A stretch of 64,000 nucleotides of DNA, from assembly GCA_029959085.1 (NCBI GenBank), contig JARWIR010000003.1:25187505-25251504 (forward strand). The letters are read 5' to 3'. The notes beneath the pieces are model-generated. The model did no database searches, had not been told where the DNA came from, and saw only the letters and a program-made list of their open reading frames with translations. The position numbers were made by a program, and so were the translations under genes. Source of the stretch: Nemophila menziesii. Taxonomy: Eukaryota; Streptophyta; Magnoliopsida; Boraginales; Hydrophyllaceae. Positions 1 to 12,410 of the stretch are shown piece after piece (positions within the stretch are counted from its first letter, which is position 1; every line of letters begins with the position of its first letter).

Positions 1-539
1 TCCCACACCATATAGTGTTAGTGCATGAAATTCCATGGTATTGTTTAATTTTTTAATTACTATATTATTTTCTTGATTTTCTTTTTTTGCAATATGTTAA
101 ACATATAATTATGGTAATCTAATTTCAACTAAAGTCTATTGACTCTAAACTTAAATATTTTAACTTTATTATTTTTTATCTTCCTTTATCTTCATAATTA
201 AAGTAAATAACCATTATAATAATAGTAATCCAATTTCAACTAAAGTCTATAGACTCTAAGTCAAATATTCCCGCTATGTTTTTGAAATTTGGAAGAGATG
301 AGAAGCCAACTTGGTAGATGTTACATGGATGATGGTTAGGTGTGCAGATGACGGGAACAAAGGCTTGGTTTAGTTGTATTGCATATGGAAGAACATATCG
401 GGTGAATTTTATGACTTAAAATTTGTATAATTACTACATATATTATAACAATATCTCATGTCTAAAAATCTTTTATCTATCTCCTTTCAATGCAGTTAAG
501 GTAACACCAATAACTTAACATCACAATAATTTATCCTAA
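1..539. other. AT-rich intergenic DNA with a short imperfect direct repeat
   Basis: No gene is visible. A segment of about 45 bp (near 125-168: attTCAACTAAAGTCTAT then gactctaa) recurs imperfectly about 110 bp later (near 235-278). It is probably old local duplication in transposon-derived sequence. Confidence 0.4.
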
Positions 540-690
540 ACTCACCCACCTTCTTTTGCAGATGATGCGCTTTTCTTCATAAACATCAACAACCTTGAAA
601 TTGATACTCTTAAGAAAACTTAAGCATTGTATTGTCAAGTTTCGGGCACTGAATCAATTTCAACAAATCGTCGATCATGGTTAGCAAAAA
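540..690 (+). pseudogene. LINE reverse-transcriptase relic (FADD motif)
   Basis: Reading + from about 548 gives T-H-L-L-F-A-D-D-A-L-F-F, the catalytic palm motif of plant LINE reverse transcriptases. It is followed by a recognisable I-D-T-L-K-K-T, an in-frame stop, then C-Q-V-S-G and a degraded tail. Only about 50 codons survive and no neighbouring endonuclease or RNase H sequence is evident. It is an old fragment unrelated in position to the larger LINE at 3.2-9.5 kb. Confidence 0.65.
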
Positions 691-1497
691 ATACTATGAA
701 GGGATGAGGGAAACTTGTGATGCACTTGACATTATGAAGATGGATTCATTGGGCGCATCAAGAAGGATGGAAAGATATATGTGTCTTGGCTCACGAAGAG
801 AGATGGTAGCTTTTCTTAATATCTTTTAAATTTATCAACTAAATTTTTATGGATATAACGTATGATTTTCATCAAATTTGTTATAAAAATTTCAGTTTTT
901 GGAGCTCACAAAAAATGTGATTTTCTTTACTTTAGTATAAAATAGTCAAGGATGACATCAAAATCATCTGACACAACTGTCATATCTGCATGAAAATACA
1001 TTTAACGGATGAGCTACATAGAAAACATAATTTTAACAAAGGAAAAAACTTCACCTTTAGGCTACGAGGATGAAGAGATCTTTATATACTCAGACTCAAA
1101 ATCATTCTTCAAGGGATAAATCACCGGTTTACTATTATTGTCGAATTACTATTCAGGACATAATAGTCCATGATTTTTTATGAGTCTTTAGAAACACTCA
1201 TCGGGAACGGAAACATATTAAAAAAAATGTATGAAAACAAGGGGTACCTTCTTGAAGGTTAGTTTTCGCAGTCGATTATGATATCTACATTTGAGTATTG
1301 ATTGGACTTAGTTGGCATTTACCATTTGAATTAAGACCTTCGGGGTTTTATTGAAAAAGAAGATATATTTGAAGATCGATGATATATTTTCTTGACTCCT
1401 TAGTGGATGTTTCGTCAAGATGGAGATATTTTTTTCAAGGTGGCGATATTTTTAGGATTTTTGGTCCTCGGTTATCGAATTTATGTCAGGTGGAGAT

Positions 1498-1755
1498 TGA
1501 TAAACTTATGATCCAATTCATATTTGTAAGATCTGACCCATTAAGTTAATAACCCCAGTTTCCTGTCTTACCTATAAATACACTTATGCTGTGTATTATT
1601 ATTTACCCCTTTTAGAATACACTCTCCTTGTAATCTCTCTTTCATTATAGTAAAACTCCATTCTCTTGTCGTGGTTATTCTCATCTTGGATTTCTACGTA
1701 CATCTTGTGTCAATTACCTACTTGTGTATTTTATTCATTCGATCCTATTATAACA
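1498..1755 (+). repeat. Putative Copia LTR relic
   Basis: A purine-rich AGGTGGAGAT run, typical of a Copia polypurine tract, ends just before TGATAAAC. The following 258 bp has an LTR-like layout: a TATAAATA motif near 1574, a downstream T/C-rich stretch, and an end in TAACA. No matching second LTR, primer site or target duplication was found. It is read as a solo or truncated 3' LTR, with only the layout as support. Confidence 0.4.
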
Positions 1756-3185
1756 GTATTTCATGTCTAAATTTTTTTGAATTGTATTAGAAAGTTTTGT
1801 TAGATATGTTGGGAAAGGTCACTAATAAACACATCATATATAAATGATCTCGTTTTCCCCCACTTGTGTGATATGAATGGGCAAGAACATATAAATAAAA
1901 TGACACAAAAATTTATGTGAAAACCCCTCCAAAGAAAATGACAAAATAACTTGGTCATCGTTCTATGAACTTATCTTGATTGAGTAACATTATAAACCAA
2001 TATAAGGATGATATCACAAGCATATGGTCTTAGTAAAATAATTTGCCAAGATTTATGCATCGTTGGATCTGTTTAGCAAAGTAAATAAGTATATAAACAT
2101 GTAGATTGTTTTAAAGATACCGTATACGCAGCCTTAACTTTTTACGGATGAGGCAAAAACTAGTTAAAATATAGAGAGAGTGTATACGTAGCCTGATGTG
2201 AGTTTAGTTACTTAAATCGTCCAACCAAACGAGAAGTCAGAAAAACCATTACACTACCACACTCTTAATATACACACCCATATTTATAACGCTAGTGTTA
2301 CACATGCGCACCATCAATACTTCACAACAAAACAAATCAGTCTAAATAGTTGTTCGATATAGGGTTATCTTTATCGACTATCACAGTGATTGCTAATAGA
2401 CTGTTCTTTGGGCAACCACGTTCATCGCGAATGTGCACCTTTAACGAGAAAATACTAGTGACAAATAACGGTCATTAGAGGTGATTTGATTTTAGCGACA
2501 AATAGGTAATGACCCAAAAATGGAATTCACTCATATTTTTAGCATCTTCAACCTTTTTAACCTTCAGTATTTCTTAGTTTTGAGTGGAGACACCTTTGGC
2601 TTAAACTTGGTATTCACATAGAATACAATTAACATCTCCCAATTCTCTAATTTTTCAAGTCAATCTCCAAATTAGTTTTGTTCTAACAACTTCACAATTC
2701 CAACTTTTCAATTTTAAAAATTATATTCTAATTTTATTTCAAAAATATTTTACACCTAATTCCTTAATTTTTTTGAAATTTTTTCAAAAAGTTTTTGTTT
2801 ATATATTTATATAATAATTTATTATATAATCTAAAGTATTTATATTTAAATTATAATTAATAATAATTTTATGAAGAATTATTAGATTTGAAGTAGTTTT
2901 TTCCCTCAAAATTGATTCATAATTTTTTACTATCAAGATTTAATTATTCATTAATGAATTAGGCATCTAGTATAACCACATATAATTTAAGATTACACAA
3001 AATAATTGGGTACCCAAATACCCAATAATCCAGTTATTAGAATAATACTAGAGAATCTCTGGAGAATAATTTCTCGAAATTAGGAATAGGTTAATTTACT
3101 GCTTTCCGTTTTGTATGGTTTGTTCTTTTACATGTCCAAAAAAAAATACTAGAAGTTTGAACTTAACCTTATGCAGTCAAAAAAA
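1756..3185. other. Intergenic, no gene seen
   Basis: AT-rich, with long homopolymer runs around 2750-2960. No convincing coding frame, RNA gene or element terminus was found. Confidence 0.5.
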
Positions 3186-3338
3186 TGCTCTCTAAAAAAA
3201 TCACCCTCCCTCTCTAAACACATCTCAACCATTACTCAAAACCCTAAAAACTGAGTGATTTCCCTTCATTCTAGTTTGATTCCTACTAAATCATCACTAA
3301 ACTAGAATTCCCATCTTCCTTTCCCTTCAAATCTTCCT

Positions 3339-4136
3339 TTGTTTTTGCTTTCTTCTCCACCTCTTTTAAGTTCTCGCATAGCATTCACCATGAACTTCTA
3401 TGCATCCTCTCATCCTCTTGCTAAAAACAATCAGCTTGTTATAACACCTGATGAATCTTCAAAATACAGAGTGGCTTATGAACACAAACTTCTAGTCAAA
3501 CTGTTACACAAAGATAAATTTAACCATATCTTTATCAAAAACCACATTAACAAATATTGGGAGCTTAAGAAACAGGCTGAGGTAGAAAGGTGTGGTGATA
3601 ATACCTTTATCATCAAATTTGGAGCTTCAGGAGATAAGGAGAAAGTCTGGAACCAGAGGCCCTGGACTGTCCAAGGAAAGCATTTAGCTATCAATGAATA
3701 TGAAAATGGAGATAAAAAAGAAGTTAACAATACCACTCTTTGGATGCAACTTACTGGTATACCTGCTAACCTATTAACAACAAAATGTATTGATAACATG
3801 TTCAGCTATTTTGGTCAATTACATGAAATTGAGCTCCCGGCTTCTCTTGAGATTGATGAAAACTCAATCACAAGAATCAGAGTTGATTGGAACATCAAAA
3901 ACCCTCTTATTGCGGGTATTCACTATTGGAAAAATGAGTTCAAATCATCTTGGATTAAATTCAAATACGAAAACATAGGTCAAGTATGCTATGGCTGCGG
4001 AATTTTTGGGCATGAGGAATTAAACTGCAAAAACCCTAAAGTTTTCCCTAAAATTGGGGCTTGGATTAAAATCTCAAGTCGGGGTCCTACCCAAAAATAT
4101 ATGCTCAAACTAGTGAAAGAAGTGAAAAGCAAGTAA
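3339..4136 (+). pseudogene. LINE ORF1, N-terminal part (DUF4283 and zinc knuckle)
   Basis: 265 codons. The first two thirds match the DUF4283-type RNA-binding region of plant LINE ORF1: K-W-N-Q-R-P-W-T-like motif near residues 104-110, then W-M-Q-L-T-G-I-P. A CCHC knuckle (C-Y-G-C-G-I-F-G-H-E-E-L-N-C) follows near residues 218-231. The likely role is to coat LINE RNA as a nucleoprotein partner of ORF2. The frame closes at 4134-4136, but coding-like sequence resumes in the +1 frame just upstream (K-T-K-E-N-S-Q-D from about 4140). This suggests a single-base indel near 4130, so it is the front half of a longer ORF1. Confidence 0.8.
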
Positions 4137-4139
4137 CAA

Positions 4140-5245
4140 AACCAAGGAGAATTCTCAAGATCAAGAACAAAAATGTCAAGAATCGTTACCTCAAATCAAC
4201 AATGGAGTCGACTCGGACTCGATGGAAGTGGGTGAACCCAGTAACAGAGTTAACAAGGACGTCAAACATAACGACGTTATTTTTGAATTCTGGACGAAAG
4301 AAGGTACCCACAAGAGACAAGACTATGGTAATGGTGCGGAGAAGAACAAGGACGATGGTTCGAGTGGTAGTAGTGTTAGTGGTAGCGGTAAGAAAGAGAA
4401 AGGAAAGAATTTGGCATTTTGCAGTGAGAAAGAGGATAGACTTGCCAAGCTGGCAAGTCAAATGTTAAGTAAATTAAAAACCCCACCAGCCCATGAACCA
4501 AGTATACAATTTGGGGTCGTGGTGCGCGTAAGCTGACCCGGACACCCATACATCTAATAAAAAAAGTATACAATTTGGGTCATATGAAAGCCCAACCAAC
4601 ATTATAAAAAGCCCAAATATTTTAATCTCTCAGAAAATTTCCAACTTGAGCCCAAATCAATCAACCCAAATTAGTAAACACTCTTCGGCTTATCAAATCA
4701 AAATCAACAACTCTGAAAATTCCCAATCCTCCAAGAACCCTAACTCGCCTTCAACCCCAGCTCTCAATGGCTACCAAACCAACAACCCTTCTCTTTTAAC
4801 TACAAACAATCATTCCATTTCCCAACCTATTAATCTACAAAACTTTACTCCTATTACCCTCAATCTATTTCAAAACTGTAGCACTGAGAAACAGCTTATC
4901 AAGAAAAATGCGGCTAAACGGGTTTATGAAGAATCATCGGGAAGACAATCAGTCAAATTAAGAACGGGTAAAATGAAGAACTATATAAACACTCATGTCA
5001 ATCTGAAAAGACAGAAAACTCTGTGGAATTTTAGGATGGAGAAAAGAGAAGAAAGAGCTGAACAAGTTAAGAAAGAAGAGGTTAATAAGAAGAATAAAGA
5101 AGAAGAAGAAGTCATAGTCGATTTAATGGGAGTCGAGGAGCTGGGTAACCAATCAGATAGAGATGGAGAGGAGGAGCAGCTCGAAAACGAAGTAACTGAA
5201 GTGGTTTGCGGAATTGACCCACATCAACCCCATCATGATCAATGA
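4140..5245 (+). pseudogene. LINE ORF1, C-terminal part, split by a SINE
   Basis: Low-complexity, charged C-terminal half of ORF1, rich in Asn, Ser, Lys and Glu with a basic/acidic KKEEVNKKNKEEEE-like tail. It is open in one frame to 4536 and in another from about 4577 to 5245. The shift is exactly explained by the 48-bp SINE remnant plus its 16-bp target duplication: 64 bp inserted, which is +1 modulo 3. No known enzymatic domain is present. Confidence 0.75.
4516..4563 (+). mobile_element. 5'-truncated SINE copy inside LINE ORF1
   Basis: About 48 bp matching the 3' end of the SINE at 33346-33640 (shared GTGGTGCGCGTAAGCTG and GACACCCATACATC), ending in a short A-rich tail. It is bracketed by a 16-bp direct repeat, aagtatacaatttggg, at 4500-4515 and 4564-4579. 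This is the standard signature of LINE-mediated insertion of a 5'-truncated SINE. Confidence 0.92.
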
Positions 5246-8200
5246 CACAAACAGCCTGGAACTGCCAAGGAATTCGCACATCCTTGACAGTCCAGACCCT
5301 TTCTGGTATAGTGAGAAAATACCAGAATCAGGTACTATTCTTATCTGAAACTAAGAATTCTTACAGTACTGTTAAAAAATTAGAGAAGATATTAAATATG
5401 AAACTAATTGACACAGTTGAACCCATTGGACTTAGTGGGGGGCTGGCGGTTTTTGCTAAAAGTGAAGTAGATATTAATATAATTACTAAAACTAACAACC
5501 ATATGCACTGTAAAATTAAAGAAGATAATAAGGAGTACTACACAACTTTTGTTTATGGTGCCCCAACTGATCAGCATAAAGAAGCTTGTTTAGACCTCTA
5601 CAATAGCTGTAAACCTAGTAAAAATGAACCTTGGAATCTAATTGGGGATTTTAATAACATTAGAAATTTATCTGATAAGAAAGGGGATGAATCTAAGTTT
5701 AATAAAAGTATGAAACAATTTAATGGTTTTATCAAGCATAATAAACTGGAGGAAATTATTCAAAAAGGTTGTAAATACTCTTGGTCTAACAAGAGGAGTA
5801 ATGGGGAGATGATTAAAACTCTTATAGATAGAGGTTTTTGCAATGAACAATGGGGAACTCTATTTCCTACAGCTTGGGTTGCCTTCTTACCAGTTGTAGG
5901 ATCTGACCATTCCCCTCAAGTTCTAATTATGAAAGATACTTATGTTAATAAAGACAGGATGTTCTATTTTGAAAACCGATGGTCTGAAGAAACTGAATGC
6001 CTTGATATTATTAAAAAAGTATGGAGTACTAAAAATTACATTTATGGTACATTCAGAAATGTGCTTAATAACAGACTGAAAAAATGTGGTAGACTTCTTA
6101 CACATTGGAGTAAAAAGAAATTTAATAATAATAGGAAAATAATTGATAAGAACATGAATAAATTAGAAAGAATCTATAATGACCCTAATACAAATAATTG
6201 GGATGAGTATCATACTATAATCAGAGAAATTGAAAAATTATGGAGTAAGGAGGAGGATTTTTGGGCTTACAGATCAAGGGTCTTTTGGCTTAAAAAAGGG
6301 GATAAAAATACCCCCTTCTTCCATGCAGCTACTAAAGAAAGAAGAAAAATAAATAAAATAAAAAACATTACTAAAGATAATGGAACTTGGGTGGATAATT
6401 ATACTGAAATACAAGAAGAAATTAGTACATATTTCAATAATATCTTCAAAACTGTTGGAAATAGAGACTATACCTCTATTTCAGAGCTTATTAACATAAG
6501 GATCAATAAAAATATGAATAATATATTAGATGCCCCTCTTTTGATAGAGGAAATTACAACTGCCATTGATGGTCTAGGGCTTAATAAAGCCCCGGGACCC
6601 GATGGATATTCAGGTGTCTTTTACAAAAAAAATTGGGAATTTATAAAAGGAGATGTGATTAAACTTATTAATGATTTTTGGTATAATGGTGGAAGTTTGG
6701 ATGAAATTCACCACACCTACATCTCGCTTATACCTAAAATACCAATACCTATAACTATTAACACTATCGCCCCATTAGCTGCTCTAATTTTATTTATAAA
6801 ATAATTGCCAAAATTCTTGTAAATAGAATGCAACCGGTAATGGATGTGATTATTGATGAAAACCAATCGGCATTCATATCTGGAAGGCATATACAAGATA
6901 ATACAATGGTTGCTCATGAAGTAATCACCTATATTAAAGAACAAAGAAAAACAAAAACGCATTGTCTTACTATTAAGGCTGATATTCAAAAAGCGTATGA
7001 AAATGTTGAATGAGATTTTTTGAAAACTATAATGGAAAAAATGGGTTTTAGTGAAAAATGGATTAGTAAAATAATGCGATGTGTCACATCTGTATCTTAC
7101 TCCTACTTACTAAATAGTACACCTATAAAAATTGATAACCCTCAAAGAGGATTACGACAAGGGGACCCCCTGTCACCTTTCCTCATTTTTATAGTTACAC
7201 AAATGCTATCCATACTTATAGCTAAAAAGAAAGAAGAAAATATATTAAATGGTATAAAAATTGCGAGATTGGCCCCCACTGTAACTCATCTACTCTTCGC
7301 AGATGATAGTATATTTTTTTATGAAAGCCAATATGGAAGAAATTGAGGGTTTTAATGATGTTATTAATAAATATAGCTATACCACTGGAATGAAACTAAA
7401 TTTGAATAAATGTGGGGTAAAATTTAGTCCTAACACCCCTGATTATATTCAAAAAAATCTTGCTAGTAAACTAAATATGCCAATTACAAATAATTTAGGA
7501 AATTATTTGGGTTTACCTACGGAATGGGGTAAATCTAAAGTTAAAGACCTTAACATGCAAGTTGAAAAAACCTTAAAAAGAATAGAAAACTGGAAGAATC
7601 TCTACCTCTCTTTAGCAGGGAAAGAGATACTTATTAAGGCTGTCTTACAAAGCTTACCAAATTACTTCATGTCTTCCTATCTTATCCCTAAGAGAATTTG
7701 CGATTTAATTTCATCACAAATTGTAAATATCTGGTGGGGTAGCAATGGGAAAAACAAATGTCATTGGGGTAGCTGGAATTCTATTACAAAAAGCAAAGGA
7801 GAGGGAGGTCTAGGATTCCGAGACCTAAACCTTGTGAATATTTCACTTCTTAGTAAACAGGCTTGGAATTTATGTAATAATAATAACACTTTATTATATA
7901 AATTACTTAAAGGTAAATATTTCCCCATTAACTCCTTTATGGAAGCTAAATTAGGCAGTAAACCCTCATGTGGATGGAAAAAGTATAATTTGTGGGAGAG
8001 ATGCTATTAAAAATGATATAAAGTGAAAAATTGGGAATGGATATACTATTAATATCCATACTGATAAATGGATAAGTGGTTATGATGAGATAATTAAACC
8101 TAATAGAAATGATTTAGAAAAAGTTAATGATCTAATAGTTAATAATGAAAGGAAATGGAATACAGATATTGTTAAAAATGCTTATTCAGATGAGGTTTCA

Positions 8201-9369
8201 ACTTCTAAATTTAATACACTTATCCCAATATCAGGAGGTAAGGATGTACCCTATTGGGTACATGATAAAGAGGGCAACTTCTCGGTTAAAAAAATGCTAT
8301 TATATACTGAAAAATAATAAAGAAAACGAGGAGAAAAAAGTTGCAAAAAGAATGCTACTTCTTCTCATACAATTGATGCATCAGTTTGGAAATTGATATG
8401 GGGTTTAAAAGTGGCACCAAAAATTAAAAAATTTATATGGAAAGTAGTGAAAAATCTTTTACCTACCAATGAAAATGTATATAAAAGAAAGATCACTACA
8501 AATCCAGTTTGTGATATATGTAATAAAGAACCTGAAAGTGTAGAACACATGTTATTAAATTGTGATTGGACTCGAGCCATTTGGTTTGCTTCCCCTTTTA
8601 ATTTGCTAACTTGCAACCAATCTACTTCTAAGATAGATTTATGGATGGAAAGCTTAGCAAATAAAAGGAAGGAGGCAAAAGTAGGTATTAATTTTATGAT
8701 GGAGCAACTTTGCACCATATTATGGCATATCTGGAAAGACAGGTGTGCATACAAATATAAAAACAAAAAGCTAGACCCTTTGAGATGCTTAACTAGCGCT
8801 AAAAAAGAGTGGGAAGAATATCAAAATACAAATTATCCTAATGATGTAAATAAGATACTGAAGGATAATATAAATCTTACTGATATAAATCTTTCTCATG
8901 AAACTGAGGTAAGAAGAGAGTTAGAAAATAAAGTTAAGGTAGTGAAATGGATTCCTCCACCTATGAATAGTATAAAAATTAATTGTGATGTAGCTACTAA
9001 AGATAATAATAGTGCTATATCTTGTGTTGCTAGGGACTATTCAGGTAAAGTGCTATTTTGCAAAGCATGGATGGTTAAGGTGGATAGCTCTAAAGAAGCA
9101 GAAGCAATGGGGATTCTCAAGGCTTGTCTTCTCGCTCGAGAATTTACTCCTCAAAGCGTGATTATAGAGAATGATTGTCTCCAAGTTATGCAACCTTTAG
9201 AGTTTAGGCGCCATTTTAATTCTCCATTAATTTGTAATATTATTAAGAGTTTTATCTTGTTTCCGAGGATTGTAAACCTATATTTCGATGGGTTAATCGT
9301 AGTAGGAATAGGTTAGCCGACGGGGTAGCTAAGTATAAGCAAGTGGCAACATGCAAGGCTAGTGTCTAG
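5242..9369 (+). pseudogene. LINE ORF2 (endonuclease / reverse transcriptase / zf-RVT / RNase H), broken
   Basis: Domains in order are as follows. Apurinic-type endonuclease from 5242: W-N-C-Q-G-I, L-S-E-T-K, I-G-D-F-N-N, and G-S-D-H-S-P at about 5900. Reverse transcriptase: N-K-A-P-G-P-D-G-Y at about 6580, K-A-D-I-Q-K-A-Y near 6978, R-Q-G-D-P-L-S-P near 7160, and F-A-D-D near 7298. Then a zf-RVT region (about 8393-8600, C-D-I-C and E-H-M-L-L-N-C) and an RNase H-like end (I-N-C-D-V-A from about 8978). Lesions visible: a frameshift near 6770; TGA at 7011-7013 where Trp is expected after K-A-Y-E-N-V-E; a shift in a run of seven T near 7314-7320; shifts between 8000 and 8390; and a shift near 9270, after which coding continues to TAG at 9367-9369. 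It is dead, but the domain order is complete. Confidence 0.88.
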
Positions 9370-9730
9370 ACACGTACCCGAGTAGGCTAGCAGAAATAAT
9401 CAAAACTGAAACCATTCCTACGGGAATTGGTTAACTTTGTAATAACTTTATTTAGGTTTTAATGAGAATGATTTGGAAAAAAAAATCCCCAATCCAAGAT
9501 TTACTTTTTTTTCTAGAATTAGGCACCTAACCCCAGGAAACTAATCTAATGTCAAGGAAAAATAAAAAAATTGGGCTTGAGACTCACTAATTAGTTCATG
9601 TCATTTGGAAACAAGTGAGATGGAAAATAAGTGGTATTTATTCTTCGCATTAGTTTGTGGATGGCAAAACTTCCTTCTTTGTCTGCTCATGTTTCATTAC
9701 TCTCACTAACAATTCTGTTGCTCGAGAAAA

Positions 9731-10627
9731 ATGGCAACTAATGGAAGATCAATTTCATTTTCAAGCTTCCCTACTTCAAACTTGGGTCATAAAGCTAAAT
9801 CCACTTCCATCCTTCCATTGGTACTACTTCAAAACATCTTATCCCCATCTATTTATTTTGTTTACTTTTTTAGAACATTATTTTGTTATCTGTAGATGGT
9901 GAATAAATCAGTCATCTTCCGCCGAAACATAGCTTGTTCTGCTCTACAAGAATCATCTGCTGCAAGTAAATTCTACACTCTCTCAGTATATTCTCCATTT
10001 TTAGAATGTTAAAATAATAAAATCTAAATATTACGGTATTTTCTCAGTTGCTGCTGAAACAAAGGGAGAAAAAGAGTTAAAAACAGAGGAAGTTTCAGCT
10101 CCTGTAAAGCCTAAACCAAAACCCGCAGCAAAAGCTCCAGTTAAGGCTCTACCAGAGATGATGAATGAGGATGTTATTCCTTCACTTAAACAGATTTTAG
10201 AAGCTGATCAACACTTATCTCAACTCGAACTATCTTTTCAAAATAACACGGTTAGACCATCATTTCATCACCATTACAATTAAATCTTAACCTTCTAACA
10301 ACCTTATGAATTGGAAATAATTATGACAGCTGGAGGGTTCTTTTCTGAAGAAAGGAACTCCATATACGTTTTGGGCATTCTTCCCAGATGGTGTTATTAC
10401 AGGTATATCGTGAGAATAAATGTTTAATATAATAATTGTTAAGCTTATGTTAAAAATGTTGGGTATGAATAGGTGCAAAAGGATTTTCACTTTCTTCATA
10501 TGGTGCTGAAGTGAGCACTGTGGAGCCTTTCTTGATTGATGAGAAAAAAGTGACAGCTAAGCATGTTGTTTTTTGGGTTGAAAAGCGTTTAGCTGCTCAA
10601 GGAATTATCCCAGTGTGGAAAGACTAA
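9731..10627 (+). CDS. Predicted plastid-targeted protein of unknown function, five exons
   Basis: Exons 9731-9820, 9896-9965, 10048-10250, 10330-10402 and 10473-10627, all introns GT-AG, phases consistent, 591 nt, 196 aa. The N-terminus (M-A-T-N-G-R-S-I-S-F-S-S-F, rich in Ser/Thr with few acids) looks like a chloroplast transit peptide. Next comes a Lys/Pro/Ala-rich linker in exon 3 (V-K-P-K-P-K-P-A-A-K). The compact C-terminal part reads L-E-G-S-F-L-K-K-G, F-W-A-F-F-P-D-G-V-I-T-G, S-T-V-E-P-F-L-I-D-E-K-K and ends I-I-P-V-W-K-D. I believe the C-terminal block is strongly conserved among plants, but I do not know its function and assign none. The ATG at 9731 is chosen because an upstream ATG at 9661 closes after 27 codons. 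It lies just 3' of the LINE and tail-to-tail with the next gene. Confidence 0.8.
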
Positions 10628-10993
10628 TAATCTTGTATAAATATATAAAACTTTTGTTTTAGTTGATAATTATATACTACTACACATGAATCTCAAACAT
10701 TACATATTTTGTCAAGTACTCCTATTATATAGCATTTGTATTAACTCATAAACGAAATCTTAAAATAGCAAGAACTGTAAAAACTAAGATATTATGAAGT
10801 AAATCCCAGAAAGTATTCTTGCTTCGGATAAACTGTAAAAACTACATTCTTATTCCGATAAATAAATTACATATTAACCTAAATAAGTAGCACACAGAAG
10901 ATTCAAGAAATACAGACAACAATTATGCTCTAATAATACAATTCTGAACTTCATTAAAGGAAAAGTTATGCAAGTGTTTGTGAAGTTGATTGG
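10628..10993. other. Intergenic space between two convergent genes
   Basis: About 365 bp holding the 3' ends of the + and - genes on either side. It is AT-rich and polyadenylation-type signals are likely, but none is distinctive. Confidence 0.4.
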
Positions 10994-12066
10994 TTAAGGA
11001 TCGAATCTGTGATTAGCATTGTGCATTGCTTGCTGAAGCTCACCCAAGAAATCCTGAGCCCCTGTATTTTGTTGCATTAACTGAAAACAAAAAAATATTA
11101 AATAAATCTGCTTGAGAAAGATACAAAGAGTGACAAAAAATCAACAACAATTATATCTTTATATTACCATATGTGGAAGCATAACTTGTCCCCAAGGTGA
11201 TGCACTTCTTCCAGAGTACAAAACTGGCCTTTCTGAAACCAGATTAAACAAAAAAAAAAAAAAATTAGCACATGAAAGTGTTTGAAAGTTTTGTTATAAA
11301 TTATATCACTTACGTGGTGCATCTTCTGGTAAGTTATTATGGGCATTTATAGCAGCTGCCCAACCTGTTTTATTAATGTAAAACTCAGTATGGCTTCAAA
11401 ATAATAGGTAATTTTTTTAACGAAATTTAATAGAAACTTACGGTCATTATGAAGACGAAAAGCTTCATTACCAGAGCAGCCATGCATAGAAATTAAACGG
11501 GAACGAAAATTACTGCCACTTGTATCCCCATGATCTCCCATAGGAATATTCCGGCCACCCATATTTTGATTCTTCTCTCCATCATTTATATATCGATCTA
11601 TAAAAGCAATATGTTAAGGAAAGGTATGTAGATCCCTTTACATAGAGACTATAACAGACTATTATGACTATAACAGAGAATTTAGTAATATTAAAGCTGA
11701 GATTTACTATCGTACAATGAAAAAGATCTCCAAGCTGAGAATTTAGCAATATCCAAGATAAAAAATGTAAAGAAATACAAAATTATTTAATTATTCAGGT
11801 AGGTACTACACAAAGAGTTGTTGATTAAGAGCTTACCTCCTCCAGATTTGCGTCTACCAAGAGATCGATTCCTGAAAGGAAAATAAAATGAATGATTATT
11901 AGATCAAGATATGATTTTTTTACCAATTTACCATAAACATATATATGAATTTATGTAGGTAGGTAAATGAGGGATAATAGATGTACCGTTGATTTGGTGG
12001 GGCATATCGTTTGACGGTGGAAATGTTGGCGGAGGCTGATGAATCGATGGTAGGGTTTTCAAGCAT
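10994..12066 (-). CDS. Small conserved plant protein of unknown function, six exons
   Basis: Minus-strand exons 12066-11987, 11871-11837, 11597-11442, 11364-11314, 11232-11168 and 11080-10994. All introns are GT-AG; 474 nt, 157 aa. The N-terminus is basic (V-K-R-Y-A-P-P-N-Q-R-N-R-S-L-G-R-R-K-S-G). The middle is Gly/Asn-rich, followed by H-G-C-S-G-N-E-A, then R-W-A-A-A-I-N-A-H-N-N and R-P-V-L-Y-S-G-R-S-A-S-P-W-G. The end is F-L-G-E-L-Q-Q-A-M-H-N-A-N. There is no signal peptide, membrane segment or recognised enzymatic motif. The basic P-P-N-Q-R-N-R region could bind nucleic acid or carry a nuclear signal, which is inference only. I recognise the overall pattern as a conserved uncharacterised plant protein and do not name it. 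Confidence 0.78.
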
Positions 12067-12138
12067 CTTTACTTTTTCAATTCAGAAACCACCTCCTCCG
12101 CCTCTTACGCCGCCCTCCGCCGTCAAACGCCGCAGCTG

Positions 12139-12149
12139 TCTATATATAG
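12139..12149 (-). promoter_or_regulatory. Candidate TATA box for the 157-aa gene
   Basis: The near-palindrome CTATATATAG lies about 75 bp upstream of the minus-strand ATG at 12066, in a GC-richer stretch. Spacing allows a short 5' UTR. No start-site data are available. Confidence 0.4.
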
Positions 12150-12410
12150 GGATGTATTTTGAGGAGAATATGCTCAGCTGAGGAGAAGAAGGGAGGAAAA
12201 TTAAAGGCCGTCTAGGTTGATGTGATCAGCAATAGCGTTTTTTTCTTCGCTGCCGTCAATGCTGCCGGAGAAAGTGAAAATGCCAGGGTTTTGAGTCATT
12301 TACGTGTAGATATTTCGCAACGCATAAGATATTTCGTCCACGCGCTCAGGAAAAGCGTGGCTGCACGGTTCCTTTTTGTTTTCTTTTTTGGTTCAAATAC
12401 GCTTGGTTAC

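Larger units (their letters stand above)
3190..9485 (+). mobile_element. LINE (L1-type plant non-LTR retrotransposon), near full length, inactivated
   Basis: A 5' leader of about 150 bp precedes ORF1 (Gag-like, CCHC zinc knuckle) and ORF2 (endonuclease, reverse transcriptase, zf-RVT, RNase H). The 3' UTR ends in a short A tract at about 9477-9485. ORF1 and ORF2 overlap by four bases (ATGA-type junction at 5242-5245), a usual LINE layout. The 5' boundary is approximate because I could not identify target-site duplications. Several stops and frameshifts in both ORFs make it non-autonomous. A truncated SINE is nested in ORF1. Confidence 0.85.

Noticed and set aside
3100..3190. Exact 5' boundary and target duplication of the LINE
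   Set aside because: No direct repeat matching the sequence after the A tract at 9485 could be found, so the boundary is left approximate.
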